This document shows positions 1 through 6,206 of a stretch of DNA of 6,206 bases, piece after piece. The stretch lies in NCBI GenBank assembly GCA_937920335.1, contig CALGUT010000876.1, positions 1-6,206 on the forward strand. Reading direction: 5' to 3'. The DNA comes from an uncultured Opitutales bacterium (GTDB lineage: Bacteria; Verrucomicrobiota; Verrucomicrobiia; Opitutales; UBA2995). The position numbers were made by a program, and so were the translations under genes. The stretch's first letter is position 1, and each line of letters starts with the position of its first letter. A model generated the notes under the pieces. It saw nothing but the letters and a program-made list of their open reading frames with translations, searched no databases and had not been told where the DNA came from.

Positions 1-2503
1 CCATGAATCCGAATGAATGAAAGAAGGGCAGGATACCTAGAAGCACGTCCTGTTTTCCGAGTGCCAGAGTCTGTCCGACCTGCTCCACGTTGGAAGCAAT
101 GTTGTAGTGGCTTAGTATAACTCCTTTGGGATCACCGGTACTTCCGCTCGAGAAGATGACAGTCGCTGTGTCCTGTAGATTGGTTCTCCAGGTTTGCCCG
201 AGCGACTTTTCAATCGATCCCACTGGATAGAGCCAAGCCATGATTAGGCTCTTTAGCTTTTCAGTCGTTTTAGGTTCCTGGAGAAGCTCTTCCAGTAGGA
301 TTACTTTTCCAGGGATGCTGAGCTTGGTGCGAGTGAGAAATAACTTGGACGTGACGACTGTTTTGATCCCGCACTGCTCGATACAGGAAGCGATCCCACT
401 TTCAGAAAGCGTGTAGTTCAAATTGACCGGAACTTTGCCTGAGAGGAATGCTGCGTAATTGACCAGTGCTCCGGGAACCGAGGGAGGTAATAGAATGCCA
501 ACCTTTTCCTGATTTTCCCATTCGGGCTTCAGGCGGCGGGCTACGAAAATACACTTCGGGAGGAGGGCTCCGTAGCTCAGTCGACCGGATCGCGGATCCG
601 ACATAGCAAATCGAAAGGGATGCAGGCGCGCGGATCGGACAAAGCTTCGGTGCAACGTTTTAAAGTGAATGCTTCGATTGGGCCAGGCCTGGGTCGCCAA
701 TTCCTGGACGGCTTTACGCACTTCAAACGGCTGAGTGGTTGGGGGCATCGACTCTCCGAAACTTACAGTGACCGGAAAGGGAATTTTTCTAGGCCATTTG
801 TAGATGAATCTACCGCGTTCGAAGCTAAAGATACTACCCCAGACTCCATCGAGGTTTACCGGCACGATGGGTTCATCCAGTCCGCGCATGATCCGTTCAA
901 ATCCCTTTCGAAACGGAAGTAAGTTTCCCGTCCTCGAGATCTGCCCTTCGGCGAATATACAGACGATCTCACCCGCAGCGATCTGGTCTCTCGCGTTGTT
1001 GAGGGCGGTAATGGTTTCCCGGGGACGGACCGTCGCCGGAATCGGGATGGCCCCCATGATTTTCGCAAACGGCTTAATATATTTAACCGCATAGATATCA
1101 TGTGCCATGATGAATCGCACCGGTCGATCGATGGAAGCGGCCAGTAGTAGGGCGTCGACGTAGGAGAGGTGATTACACACGAAAAGCGCTCCCTGCTTAT
1201 CCGGGACATTGTCGCGACCGGTTACACGTATCTTGTAAACCGTGTGGGTAAGGATAACGAGTAACAAGCGGAGTAATGAATCAGGCAATAGCCAGACCAC
1301 ATAGACGGTACCGATAAACGTAATGGCCCCGATGAAGATAAAAATATCGCTCGTTTCTAGGCCGATCTTTTTGAGTAATAGATAGACGCCCGCTGAGGTC
1401 AGGATGCCGATCCATGAGAGGAACGCCTGCATGGCGATGACGGATCCCTTGCGATCCGAATCTGGCCGATACTGGACCAGGGCATTGATAGGAACGATGT
1501 AGAACCCGCCGAAGAAACCAAGCAGTCCAAGATAGGCTCCGAATTGGATGGTGCCCAGTCCCGGTTGGCCCATTAGGAAACTGAATAAAGAGACACCAAT
1601 TGCTCCGAGAGGAATGAGGCCGTATTCGATCTTTCGGGAGGATAAATAACCGGCGAGGAAACTCCCGATGCCGATCCCGACCGCCATCATGGCAAAGAGG
1701 ATACTCGTGCTGCGAAAACTCAGCTCCAGGTCGTTGCGACCATAGATCATGACGGACTGTTGGACCAGAGCTCCGAGAAACCAGAAGTAGGTGCTACCGA
1801 CGACGGATAGAAAGAGAACCTTTTCTTTCCGGGCGTAGCTGAGTTGCTGCCAGAACTCGGCTAGGAAGTTGATCTTGTATTTCTTTTCCGGATTCGCGGG
1901 AGCCACTGTCCGAATGCCGCGACTTGCCAGCAACCCGGTTACTGCGAATGCGACCAACACGACGCCTGTGGCTGCCTGGTTGTCGAACCAGTCAAATAGA
2001 AACCCGCCTGCGATTGTTCCCAGGATAATCGAGATAAAGGTGCCCAGTCCGATGTAGCCGTTTCCCCAGGACAGTTGCTTCTCTTCGAGCAGTTCAGGTA
2101 AGAGTCCGTACTTAACCGGACCGAAAAAGGCGCTCTGAGCACTCATCAGAAAGATGACCGCGATCAGGATATTGAGATTCGAAAAGTAGAGACCACAGGC
2201 ACCTAGCGACATGATCACGATCTCGGCTGTTTTTATCCGCACCGCCATCGTGCGTTTGCTGAATCGGTCGGCGCAGAAGCCACCCGTCATGGTAAACAGG
2301 ATAAATGGAACCGCAAAGAAGACTCCGATCAACGATACCAAACGGTCCTGGTCAGCCTCGTCGGGGAATTGGCTCATCGCTGTGAATATAACGACGAACT
2401 TGAAAACGTTGTCGGAGAAGGCACCCTGACACTGGGTGACAAAGAGACTCCAAAAGCTCTTTTTCCAGGGAGGGATAGATGATTCGGCTTTAGAAGTTTC
2501 CAC
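1..2503 (-). CDS. aas: Fused LplT-type flippase / PlsC-type acyltransferase / Aas-type acyl-ACP (CoA) ligase, C-terminus missing
   Basis: The reading frame is open from a GTG at 2503 to the window edge, giving 834 codons. Residues about 13-415 form an MFS transporter like LplT: a motif-A loop GGFCADRFSKR (74-84), the LplT-like stretch SAFFGPVKYGLLPELL (124-139) and VPINALVQ (337-344). Residues about 420-600 are a PlsC-type acyltransferase with the HX4D motif HLSYVD (H445, D450), FAEGQISR (517-524) and VPVNLDG (547-553). Residues about 615 onward begin an AMP-binding ligase with the phosphate loop SSGSTGDPKG (785-794). In E. coli LplT (inner-membrane flippase) and Aas are separate proteins that import and re-acylate lysophospholipids; here all three activities sit in one chain. 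Such fusions usually run to about 1,100-1,150 residues, so roughly 300 are missing. The GTG start is supported by an in-frame TGA seven codons upstream and by the next Met lying inside the first membrane segment. I see no good ribosome binding site. Domain calls are secure; the precise lipid substrate is inferred. Confidence 0.93.
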   Translation of the reverse strand, partial: METSKAESSIPPWKKSFWSLFVTQCQGAFSDNVFKFVVIFTAMSQFPDEADQDRLVSLIGVFFAVPFILFTMTGGFCADRFSKRTMAVRIKTAEIVIMSLGACGLYFSNLNILIAVIFLMSAQSAFFGPVKYGLLPELLEEKQLSWGNGYIGLGTFISIILGTIAGGFLFDWFDNQAATGVVLVAFAVTGLLASRGIRTVAPANPEKKYKINFLAEFWQQLSYARKEKVLFLSVVGSTYFWFLGALVQQSVMIYGRNDLELSFRSTSILFAMMAVGIGIGSFLAGYLSSRKIEYGLIPLGAIGVSLFSFLMGQPGLGTIQFGAYLGLLGFFGGFYIVPINALVQYRPDSDRKGSVIAMQAFLSWIGILTSAGVYLLLKKIGLETSDIFIFIGAITFIGTVYVVWLLPDSLLRLLLVILTHTVYKIRVTGRDNVPDKQGALFVCNHLSYVDALLLAASIDRPVRFIMAHDIYAVKYIKPFAKIMGAIPIPATVRPRETITALNNARDQIAAGEIVCIFAEGQISRTGNLLPFRKGFERIMRGLDEPIVPVNLDGVWGSIFSFERGRFIYKWPRKIPFPVTVSFGESMPPTTQPFEVRKAVQELATQAWPNRSIHFKTLHRSFVRSARLHPFRFAMSDPRSGRLSYGALLPKCIFVARRLKPEWENQEKVGILLPPSVPGALVNYAAFLSGKVPVNLNYTLSESGIASCIEQCGIKTVVTSKLFLTRTKLSIPGKVILLEELLQEPKTTEKLKSLIMAWLYPVGSIEKSLGQTWRTNLQDTATVIFSSGSTGDPKGVILSHYNIASNVEQVGQTLALGKQDVLLGILPFFHSFGFM

Positions 2504-2573
2504 AGGGCTTATGAGGTGTATTCAAGTTTTTGTGTTCCCTCTCCACAAGCCTCTTTTAGTGGGCTGAAAGCGT
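2504..2573. other. Short gap between SDR gene and aas-like gene
   Basis: Seventy bases separate the SDR stop codon (TAG, minus strand) from the GTG start of the large fusion gene. An inverted pair TTGTG...CACAA with a nine-base loop lies near 2529-2547, but no U-rich run follows it on the minus strand. I see neither a convincing terminator nor a convincing promoter, so read-through from the SDR gene into the fusion gene is possible. Confidence 0.5.
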
Positions 2574-3323
2574 CTACGCCTGCTGTGCGGTCGGTCTTAC
2601 GATGATTTCGTTGATATCGACCGAAGCAGGTTGGCTGATCGCGAAGGCAAATGCCCGTGCCACGTCCAACGGATCAAGGAGTGTGAGCCCTTCGAATTCC
2701 TTCATCAGGTGTTCGAGAGCTTCGGGATCATCGTCGGTTCCGATTTCCGTGTAGGCACCGCCGGGTGAGACCATGCTGACGCGGATGCTGCCTCCGACTT
2801 CCTGTCTCAGACCGTCATGAATAAATCGGATCGCCGCTTTGGTTCCACTGTAGACAGCCATCAAGGACATGCCCTGATGAGCGACTATTGAAGAGGTGGT
2901 AATGATATGGCCACTTCCACGCGCCTGCATACTGGGTAGGACCGCCGCGATTCCGTTGAGCGGACCTTTGATATTTACGTCGATCATACGATTCCACGCT
3001 TCGACTTGGAGTTTATCGATCGCACCCAGCGTATTGATACCGGCGTTGTTGATGAGCACATCAATGGGTCCAAACTGATCGATCGCATGCGCGGCTAAAG
3101 CCGTTACGCTTTCGAGTTCCACGACGTCAGTCACCTTGTAGGTAGCGGATCCGCCTGCGTCGGTGATGGCGATACAAATGGTTTCCAGTTTTTCGGCTCT
3201 ACGCGCGCCTAATACGACTTTTGCGCCGAGGCTGGCCAAGTGTTTGGCGGTTGCTTCACCAATACCACTGGACGCGCCGGTGATGACTATGACTTTGTCT
3301 TTAATGGGTTGTGTATCGCTCAT
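2574..3323 (-). CDS. SDR-family NAD(P)-dependent oxidoreductase (classical, YdfG-like)
   Basis: This 249-residue protein is a classical short-chain dehydrogenase/reductase, a soluble Rossmann-fold enzyme that oxidises or reduces an alcohol/carbonyl pair. Visible motifs are the cofactor loop TGASSGIG (15-22), NNAG (92-95), the structural Asn in DVNIKG (N117), and the catalytic set S145, Y158 and K162 in YSGTK. Two Arg residues after the second strand (GARR, 39-42) favour NADP(H). The C-terminal DINEIIVRPTAQ resembles the YdfG / 3-hydroxy-acid and serine dehydrogenase branch, but the substrate cannot be read from sequence. The frame stays open upstream to a TTG at 3407. I prefer the ATG at 3323 because the SDR fold begins directly after it, about 250 residues is the usual length, and the extra 28 residues resemble nothing in the family. 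It lies 70 bases upstream of the Aas-like gene on the same strand, so the two may be co-transcribed. Confidence 0.92.
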   Translation of the reverse strand: MSDTQPIKDKVIVITGASSGIGEATAKHLASLGAKVVLGARRAEKLETICIAITDAGGSATYKVTDVVELESVTALAAHAIDQFGPIDVLINNAGINTLGAIDKLQVEAWNRMIDVNIKGPLNGIAAVLPSMQARGSGHIITTSSIVAHQGMSLMAVYSGTKAAIRFIHDGLRQEVGGSIRVSMVSPGGAYTEIGTDDDPEALEHLMKEFEGLTLLDPLDVARAFAFAISQPASVDINEIIVRPTAQQA

Positions 3324-3541
3324 GAATAAATTTCGGGGATCTTTGTTTAGAATGACCTTGCCAGTGGGGCGGACTGTTAAGATGGGATTAGGTGAGTATA
3401 GGCGCAATGTGTTGTGGACGTTCCATCAGGAAATCCAATCGATTCGCTTCTTGTGAGTCAAAGATTCTGTGAGTGTTGTTCCTGCTGCTTGCAATGCGTC
3501 TCATTTCAAGTTTCTATTTAACGTTTACGCTACCCATTACC
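3324..3541. other. Divergent intergenic region between SDR and DUF1080 genes
   Basis: This 218-base stretch separates two genes that point away from each other, so promoters for both should lie here. Apart from the tentative minus-strand promoter near 3395-3425, I see no operator-like inverted repeat, riboswitch-like structure or RNA gene. If the DUF1080 protein starts at the GTG at 3473 or the ATG at 3494, the region shrinks to about 150-170 bases. Confidence 0.6.
3395..3425 (-). promoter_or_regulatory. Possible promoter for the SDR gene
   Basis: Reading the minus strand, a good -10-like hexamer TATACT lies at 3400-3395. A poor -35-like TGGAAC lies at 3425-3420, with a 19-base spacer that is longer than the usual 17. 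Transcription would begin near 3388, leaving a leader of about 65 bases before the ATG at 3323. That position fits the shorter SDR start and not the TTG at 3407. The call is weak because only the -10 element is close to consensus. Confidence 0.22.
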
Positions 3542-4312
3542 ATGAACCTATCCGCCAAATCCATTATCAACCGCATTATTGTAGGTACGATTCTCCTGTC
3601 TGGGGGAGCGATCTTGGGCATCTATGTCGGCATGAAGAAAGACATGAACTGGATATCGCTGTTTAACGGGAATGACCTATCCGGTTGGACTGTGGAATCC
3701 TTGGCTGCAGATGAGGGTAAAGGATTCTGGCGCGTGGAAGATGGCGTGATTATCTGTGACTCCATGGGAAACAAGGATCATGACTCGGTGTGGTTACGCC
3801 ATGCGCTGGAGATCGAAGATTTTGAGCTAAAGCTGAAATTCAGAGCCTTTCGGGAATCGACAGGGAATAGTGGGGTTCAGGTGAGAAGTCGCTGGAGTCC
3901 GAATCGAGATGGCCCGAAGGAGTTTACCATGGATGGTCCGCAGGTCGATGTGCATCCGCCGCTTCCCTGGAGAACGGGTTTGATTTATGATGAGACGCGT
4001 GAAGTGAAGCGGTGGATCAGCCCGAGCATGACTGACTGGAAGATTGAACGGGAGAATGGGCCTGAGGAATGGGTGTTTTACTATGCCGATCAGCCGAACG
4101 CCTGGAATGAGCTGATTATTCGATGTAAAGGCACGCAGATAACCACGACGCTAAACAGCATGGTTATGACTGATTTTGATGGGGAAGGTCTGCTCAACGA
4201 TGCCATTCACAAAAAATACGGTGTTGGCATGCGTGGTTTCATCGCTCTCCAGCTGCATGCGAAGGATGAGCTGAAGATGCACTTTAAGGACATTTTCATA
4301 CGGGAGATTTGA
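3542..4312 (+). CDS. Membrane-anchored DUF1080 (3-keto-disaccharide hydrolase family) protein
   Basis: The 256-residue product has one hydrophobic segment near the N-terminus (about residues 12-31, IVGTILLSGGAILGIYVGM) preceded by Lys and Arg. This looks like an uncleaved signal anchor placing the rest outside the cytoplasm. No lipobox cysteine is present. The remainder is one DUF1080 domain, a concanavalin-like beta-sandwich: the opening LFNGNDLSGW (40-49), NSGVQVRSR (109-117), GPQVDV (132-137), WNELIIRCKG (188-197) and the closing GFIALQLHAKDELKMHFKDIFIREI segment (232-256). Some family members hydrolyse 3-keto-glycosides and many are of unknown function, so the substrate here is not known. 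The frame is also open from a GTG at 3473 and an ATG at 3494. I chose 3542 because it puts a basic N-terminus just before the membrane segment, although no start has a clear ribosome binding site. It stands alone on the plus strand and ends 15 bases from the convergent phosphatase-like gene. Confidence 0.88.
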   Translation: MNLSAKSIINRIIVGTILLSGGAILGIYVGMKKDMNWISLFNGNDLSGWTVESLAADEGKGFWRVEDGVIICDSMGNKDHDSVWLRHALEIEDFELKLKFRAFRESTGNSGVQVRSRWSPNRDGPKEFTMDGPQVDVHPPLPWRTGLIYDETREVKRWISPSMTDWKIERENGPEEWVFYYADQPNAWNELIIRCKGTQITTTLNSMVMTDFDGEGLLNDAIHKKYGVGMRGFIALQLHAKDELKMHFKDIFIREI

Positions 4313-4327
4313 GGGCGAATACCTGCG

Positions 4328-5689
4328 CTACTCTGTGATGAGTTGCTTGAGCGCCTCGTAGACGTCCGTCGAAGTATTCACTGAGACTTCGTTGATGCTG
4401 ACAAAAACTGGCCAATCATCGGTTTCTTCAGGAGTTCGGCCATGTGATCCTTTAACGAGCTGTGCATCGAGTGGAATCACGTCCAGTAGGCCACGAAACC
4501 CGAGCTTCTTCTTAATCAAAAATCCGATGATCTTGATTAGCGGCACCTTGATTTCTGGATCTATGAAAAGCTCAACCGGGTCGTAACCGGGTTTGCGATG
4601 AATATCTACGCAGCGCGCGAAGTCAGGGGCTACGTTGTCATCGAGCCAGTAATAGTAGGTAAACCAGGCTGAAGGGTTCGCAATCGCGATTAAATCGCCG
4701 GATCGTTCATGATCGATGCCGAAGTCCTTTTTACCGGAAGCTGCCAAGACCTGATCAATGCCATCGATGGATTCGAGGAATTGTTTAACCGCCTCGATCC
4801 TGGTTTTGTCTTTGAGGTAAACGTGAGCGATCTGGTGATCGGCCACGGCGAATACTTCGCTGGCTCCACAATCGAGTTGTTCGAGGCCGAGTTCATCCTT
4901 AATGGTTATCCAACCTTGTTTGCGGAACTCGCGATTAATGTGAACCGGAGTGTCAACCTGGGTAATTCCGTACTCTGAAAGTAGGACTACCTGAACGGAC
5001 TTTGATTCAAAGAATTCGATCAATTCACCAACTACTTGGTCGATCGCTTTAAGGTCATCTGTGATTGCCGGATCGTTTGGACCCAAACGCTGGAGATTAT
5101 AATCGAGGTGTGGCAGATAGACCAAATTAAGTGTCGGTTGCTGCTTTTCTTCGACCCACCTGGCGGATGCGGCGATCCATTGGGATGACTCGATGTCCGC
5201 TTTAGGTCCCCAGAAGGTGTGAAAGGGAAATTCGCCCAGTTCACGTTTGATCTCCTCCCGCATATCCATGGGGTGAGTGTAGACGTCGAAAAATTTCCGC
5301 CCATCGGCGGGATACATGGGGCGCGGTGTCACACTGTAATCAACTGTTGAATACATGTTGAACCACCAGAACATCTTGGCACAGGTGAAGTCGGGATCCT
5401 TGGCTTTCAGCTCATCCCAAATTTTTGGTGCGTCGACCAGATGGTTGGACTGCTTCCAGAAATGAACCTCGCTGTAGTCGCGATTGTACCAGCCGTTGGC
5501 GACGATGCCATGTTCGGATGCGGTTTTACCGGTGACGAAATCTGACTGGGCTGTGCAGGTGACGGCTGGAAACGGAGGTTTGAAGGCGCTTAAATTTCCC
5601 TGGTCAACGAATGTTTTGATGCGGGGAGTGTGGTCACTTATGAGGCCCTTGGTGAGACCTACTACGTTGATGACCGCCGTGCGTTTCAT
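4328..5689 (-). CDS. eboF: EboF-like alkaline phosphatase / nucleotide pyrophosphatase superfamily protein
   Basis: This complete 453-residue protein belongs to the type I phosphodiesterase / nucleotide pyrophosphatase branch of the alkaline phosphatase superfamily. The nucleophile region is PPFPAVTCTAQSDFVTGK (38-55), with T44 the likely nucleophile, followed by SEHGIVANGWY (58-68). Further landmarks are LPHLDYNLQRLGP (192-204), LLSEYGITQV (236-245), ADHQIAHVY (283-291), DIHRKPGYDPVELFIDP (362-378) and KGSHGR (413-418). Several standard metal ligands are altered: the first Asp before the early Gly is replaced (INVVG), the DxxxH pair is D196 with Q200, and the DH pair is E239-Y240. H416 and D196 remain. 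No signal peptide is visible, so it is probably cytoplasmic. The assignment to EboF rests on my memory of the family's SEYGI and GIVxNGWY motifs plus the adjacent EboD-like gene. Its substrate is unknown. It starts with ATG overlapping the upstream stop codon (ATGA). Confidence 0.85.
   Translation of the reverse strand: MKRTAVINVVGLTKGLISDHTPRIKTFVDQGNLSAFKPPFPAVTCTAQSDFVTGKTASEHGIVANGWYNRDYSEVHFWKQSNHLVDAPKIWDELKAKDPDFTCAKMFWWFNMYSTVDYSVTPRPMYPADGRKFFDVYTHPMDMREEIKRELGEFPFHTFWGPKADIESSQWIAASARWVEEKQQPTLNLVYLPHLDYNLQRLGPNDPAITDDLKAIDQVVGELIEFFESKSVQVVLLSEYGITQVDTPVHINREFRKQGWITIKDELGLEQLDCGASEVFAVADHQIAHVYLKDKTRIEAVKQFLESIDGIDQVLAASGKKDFGIDHERSGDLIAIANPSAWFTYYYWLDDNVAPDFARCVDIHRKPGYDPVELFIDPEIKVPLIKIIGFLIKKKLGFRGLLDVIPLDAQLVKGSHGRTPEETDDWPVFVSINEVSVNTSTDVYEALKQLITE
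5686..5689 (-). other. ATGA start-stop overlap coupling the EboD-like and EboF-like genes
   Basis: On the minus strand the TGA of the synthase-like gene (5688-5686) overlaps the ATG of the phosphatase-like gene (5689-5687). A weak purine-rich GAGAAAG sits at 5698-5692, inside the last codons of the upstream gene, and could serve as its ribosome binding site. Such overlaps typically couple translation of two proteins made in related amounts from one message. Confidence 0.9.
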
Positions 5690-6206
5690 AGCTTTCTCAA
5701 CCGCTCGATGGATTGGAGGACCACCTCGTTATCGATCTCGTGAACTTCGAATCGGGAGCCAATTTTCTTAAGCAGCGTAATAGTGAGAAGTCCACCCAGG
5801 TGTTCGCGGAATTCTTCAAGGCCTTCCAGAACATAGGGAAAACGTTTTCCATTCTTCTGCTCCAGGTAGTCCGAGTAGATTTCAAAATCAAGTTCTTGGA
5901 GTAAGTTCAGAATCCGAGCTGCGTTTTCTGAACTCAGATAGCCCTTCTGCTCGGAGTAAAGCGTGTCGATGGCGATACCGATGGCAACCGCTTCGCCGTG
6001 GCTAAGTTCGAAGTCGGACAGTTGTTCGAGCTTATGGGCAGCCCAATGTCCAAAGTCTAAAGGACGCACCGAACCCATTTCAAATGGATCGCCAGAAGTG
6101 GCGATGAAAGCGACATGGTGTTTCGCGCAGCGGTAGACGAGCTCTTCCATGGCGGCCGTATCGAAACGCTTGAGCGCTGCGACATGCTCTTCAATCCAGG
6201 TAAAAA
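5686..6206 (-). CDS. eboD: EboD-like 3-dehydroquinate synthase-family (sugar phosphate cyclase) protein, C-terminal part
   Basis: The frame is open from the window edge, so the N-terminal half is missing. The visible 172 residues are the C-terminal metal-binding domain of the dehydroquinate synthase superfamily, whose members use NAD+ and a divalent metal to cyclise sugar phosphates. The key stretch GSVRPLDFGHWAAHKLE is followed by LSHGEAVAIGIAID. The two metal-binding histidines (H53 in FGHWAAH and H69 in SHGE, counting from the first full codon) are 16 residues apart, as in A. nidulans dehydroquinate synthase (H271, H287). The RPLDFGHWAAHKLE form differs from the LNFGHTxGHAxE of housekeeping AroB. 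I recall it from EboD and the epi-valiolone-synthase-like cyclases. The Met at 6150 is internal, not the start. It overlaps the EboF-like gene by ATGA, which supports an ebo-type operon. A divergent AroB is the main alternative; the substrate is not known. Confidence 0.85.
   Translation of the reverse strand, partial: FTWIEEHVAALKRFDTAAMEELVYRCAKHHVAFIATSGDPFEMGSVRPLDFGHWAAHKLEQLSDFELSHGEAVAIGIAIDTLYSEQKGYLSSENAARILNLLQELDFEIYSDYLEQKNGKRFPYVLEGLEEFREHLGGLLTITLLKKIGSRFEVHEIDNEVVLQSIERLRKL

Noticed and set aside
584..600. Near-palindromic CGGATCGCGGATCCG-like sequence
   Set aside because: It falls in the coding sequence linking the acyltransferase and ligase domains (encoding SDPRSGR), and no second copy or flanking structure suggests an operator or attachment site.
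620..1209. Open frames of about 96-117 codons on both strands inside the fusion gene
   Set aside because: They lie wholly within the acyltransferase coding region, which reads through with intact family motifs. Their translations have no recognisable domain and are rich in Arg, Ser and Pro, as expected of shadow frames.
3324..3407. N-terminal 28-residue extension of the SDR protein from a TTG start
   Set aside because: It contains no SDR element, begins with a rare start codon and overlaps the best -10-like sequence. The ATG at 3323 gives the standard family length.
4313..4350. GCGCT...AGCGC inverted pair near the convergent gene ends, considered as a terminator
   Set aside because: The loop is about 20 bases, the stem is short and mostly inside the EboF-like coding region, and no T-rich run follows on either strand.
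4690..5304. Open frames of 68-90 codons on both strands inside the EboF-like gene
   Set aside because: They are out of frame with a well-supported protein, have no family resemblance and have no ribosome binding site.
5686..6150. Treating the Met at 6150 as the start of a short 154-residue gene
   Set aside because: The frame stays open to the window edge and the upstream codons (IEEHVAALKRFD...) continue the synthase family's helical domain. A 154-residue protein would lack the NAD-binding half.

Overview
The window carries five protein-coding genes. Two run off the ends. It has no RNA genes, mobile elements, CRISPR arrays or clear repeats. Coding density is high and the GC content looks moderate. 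A family-1080 (3-keto-disaccharide hydrolase) protein, a fused LplT-acyltransferase-ligase gene and a pair of ebo-type genes together suggest an environmental Gram-negative bacterium. The PVC group (Verrucomicrobiota or Planctomycetota) is my best guess. That rests on gene content alone and is only moderately secure.

Layout: positions 1-2503 (minus strand) hold the first 834 codons of a very large gene. It joins an LplT-like lysophospholipid flippase, a PlsC-type acyltransferase and an AMP-binding acyl-ACP/CoA ligase, and its C-terminus lies outside the window. After a 70-base gap, an SDR oxidoreductase (2574-3323, minus) lies directly upstream of it and may share its transcript. A 218-base spacer separates the SDR gene from a divergent gene for a membrane-anchored DUF1080 protein (3542-4312, plus). 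That gene converges, with only 15 bases between stop codons, on a minus-strand pair at 4328-6206. The pair is a 3-dehydroquinate-synthase-like protein of EboD type (its C-terminal 172 residues are visible) followed by an alkaline-phosphatase-superfamily protein of EboF type. Their reading frames overlap by ATGA.

Functionally there are three blocks. The SDR and Aas-like genes may form a lipid or general-metabolism unit. The DUF1080 gene probably acts on carbohydrate outside the cytoplasm and stands alone. The EboD/EboF pair is one end of an ebo-like operon, a widespread but poorly understood cluster linked in cyanobacteria to moving a secondary-metabolite precursor into the periplasm. The most interesting points are the EboD-EboF coupling with no eboE-like gene between them, and an EboF-like protein that lacks several standard metal-binding residues of its superfamily.
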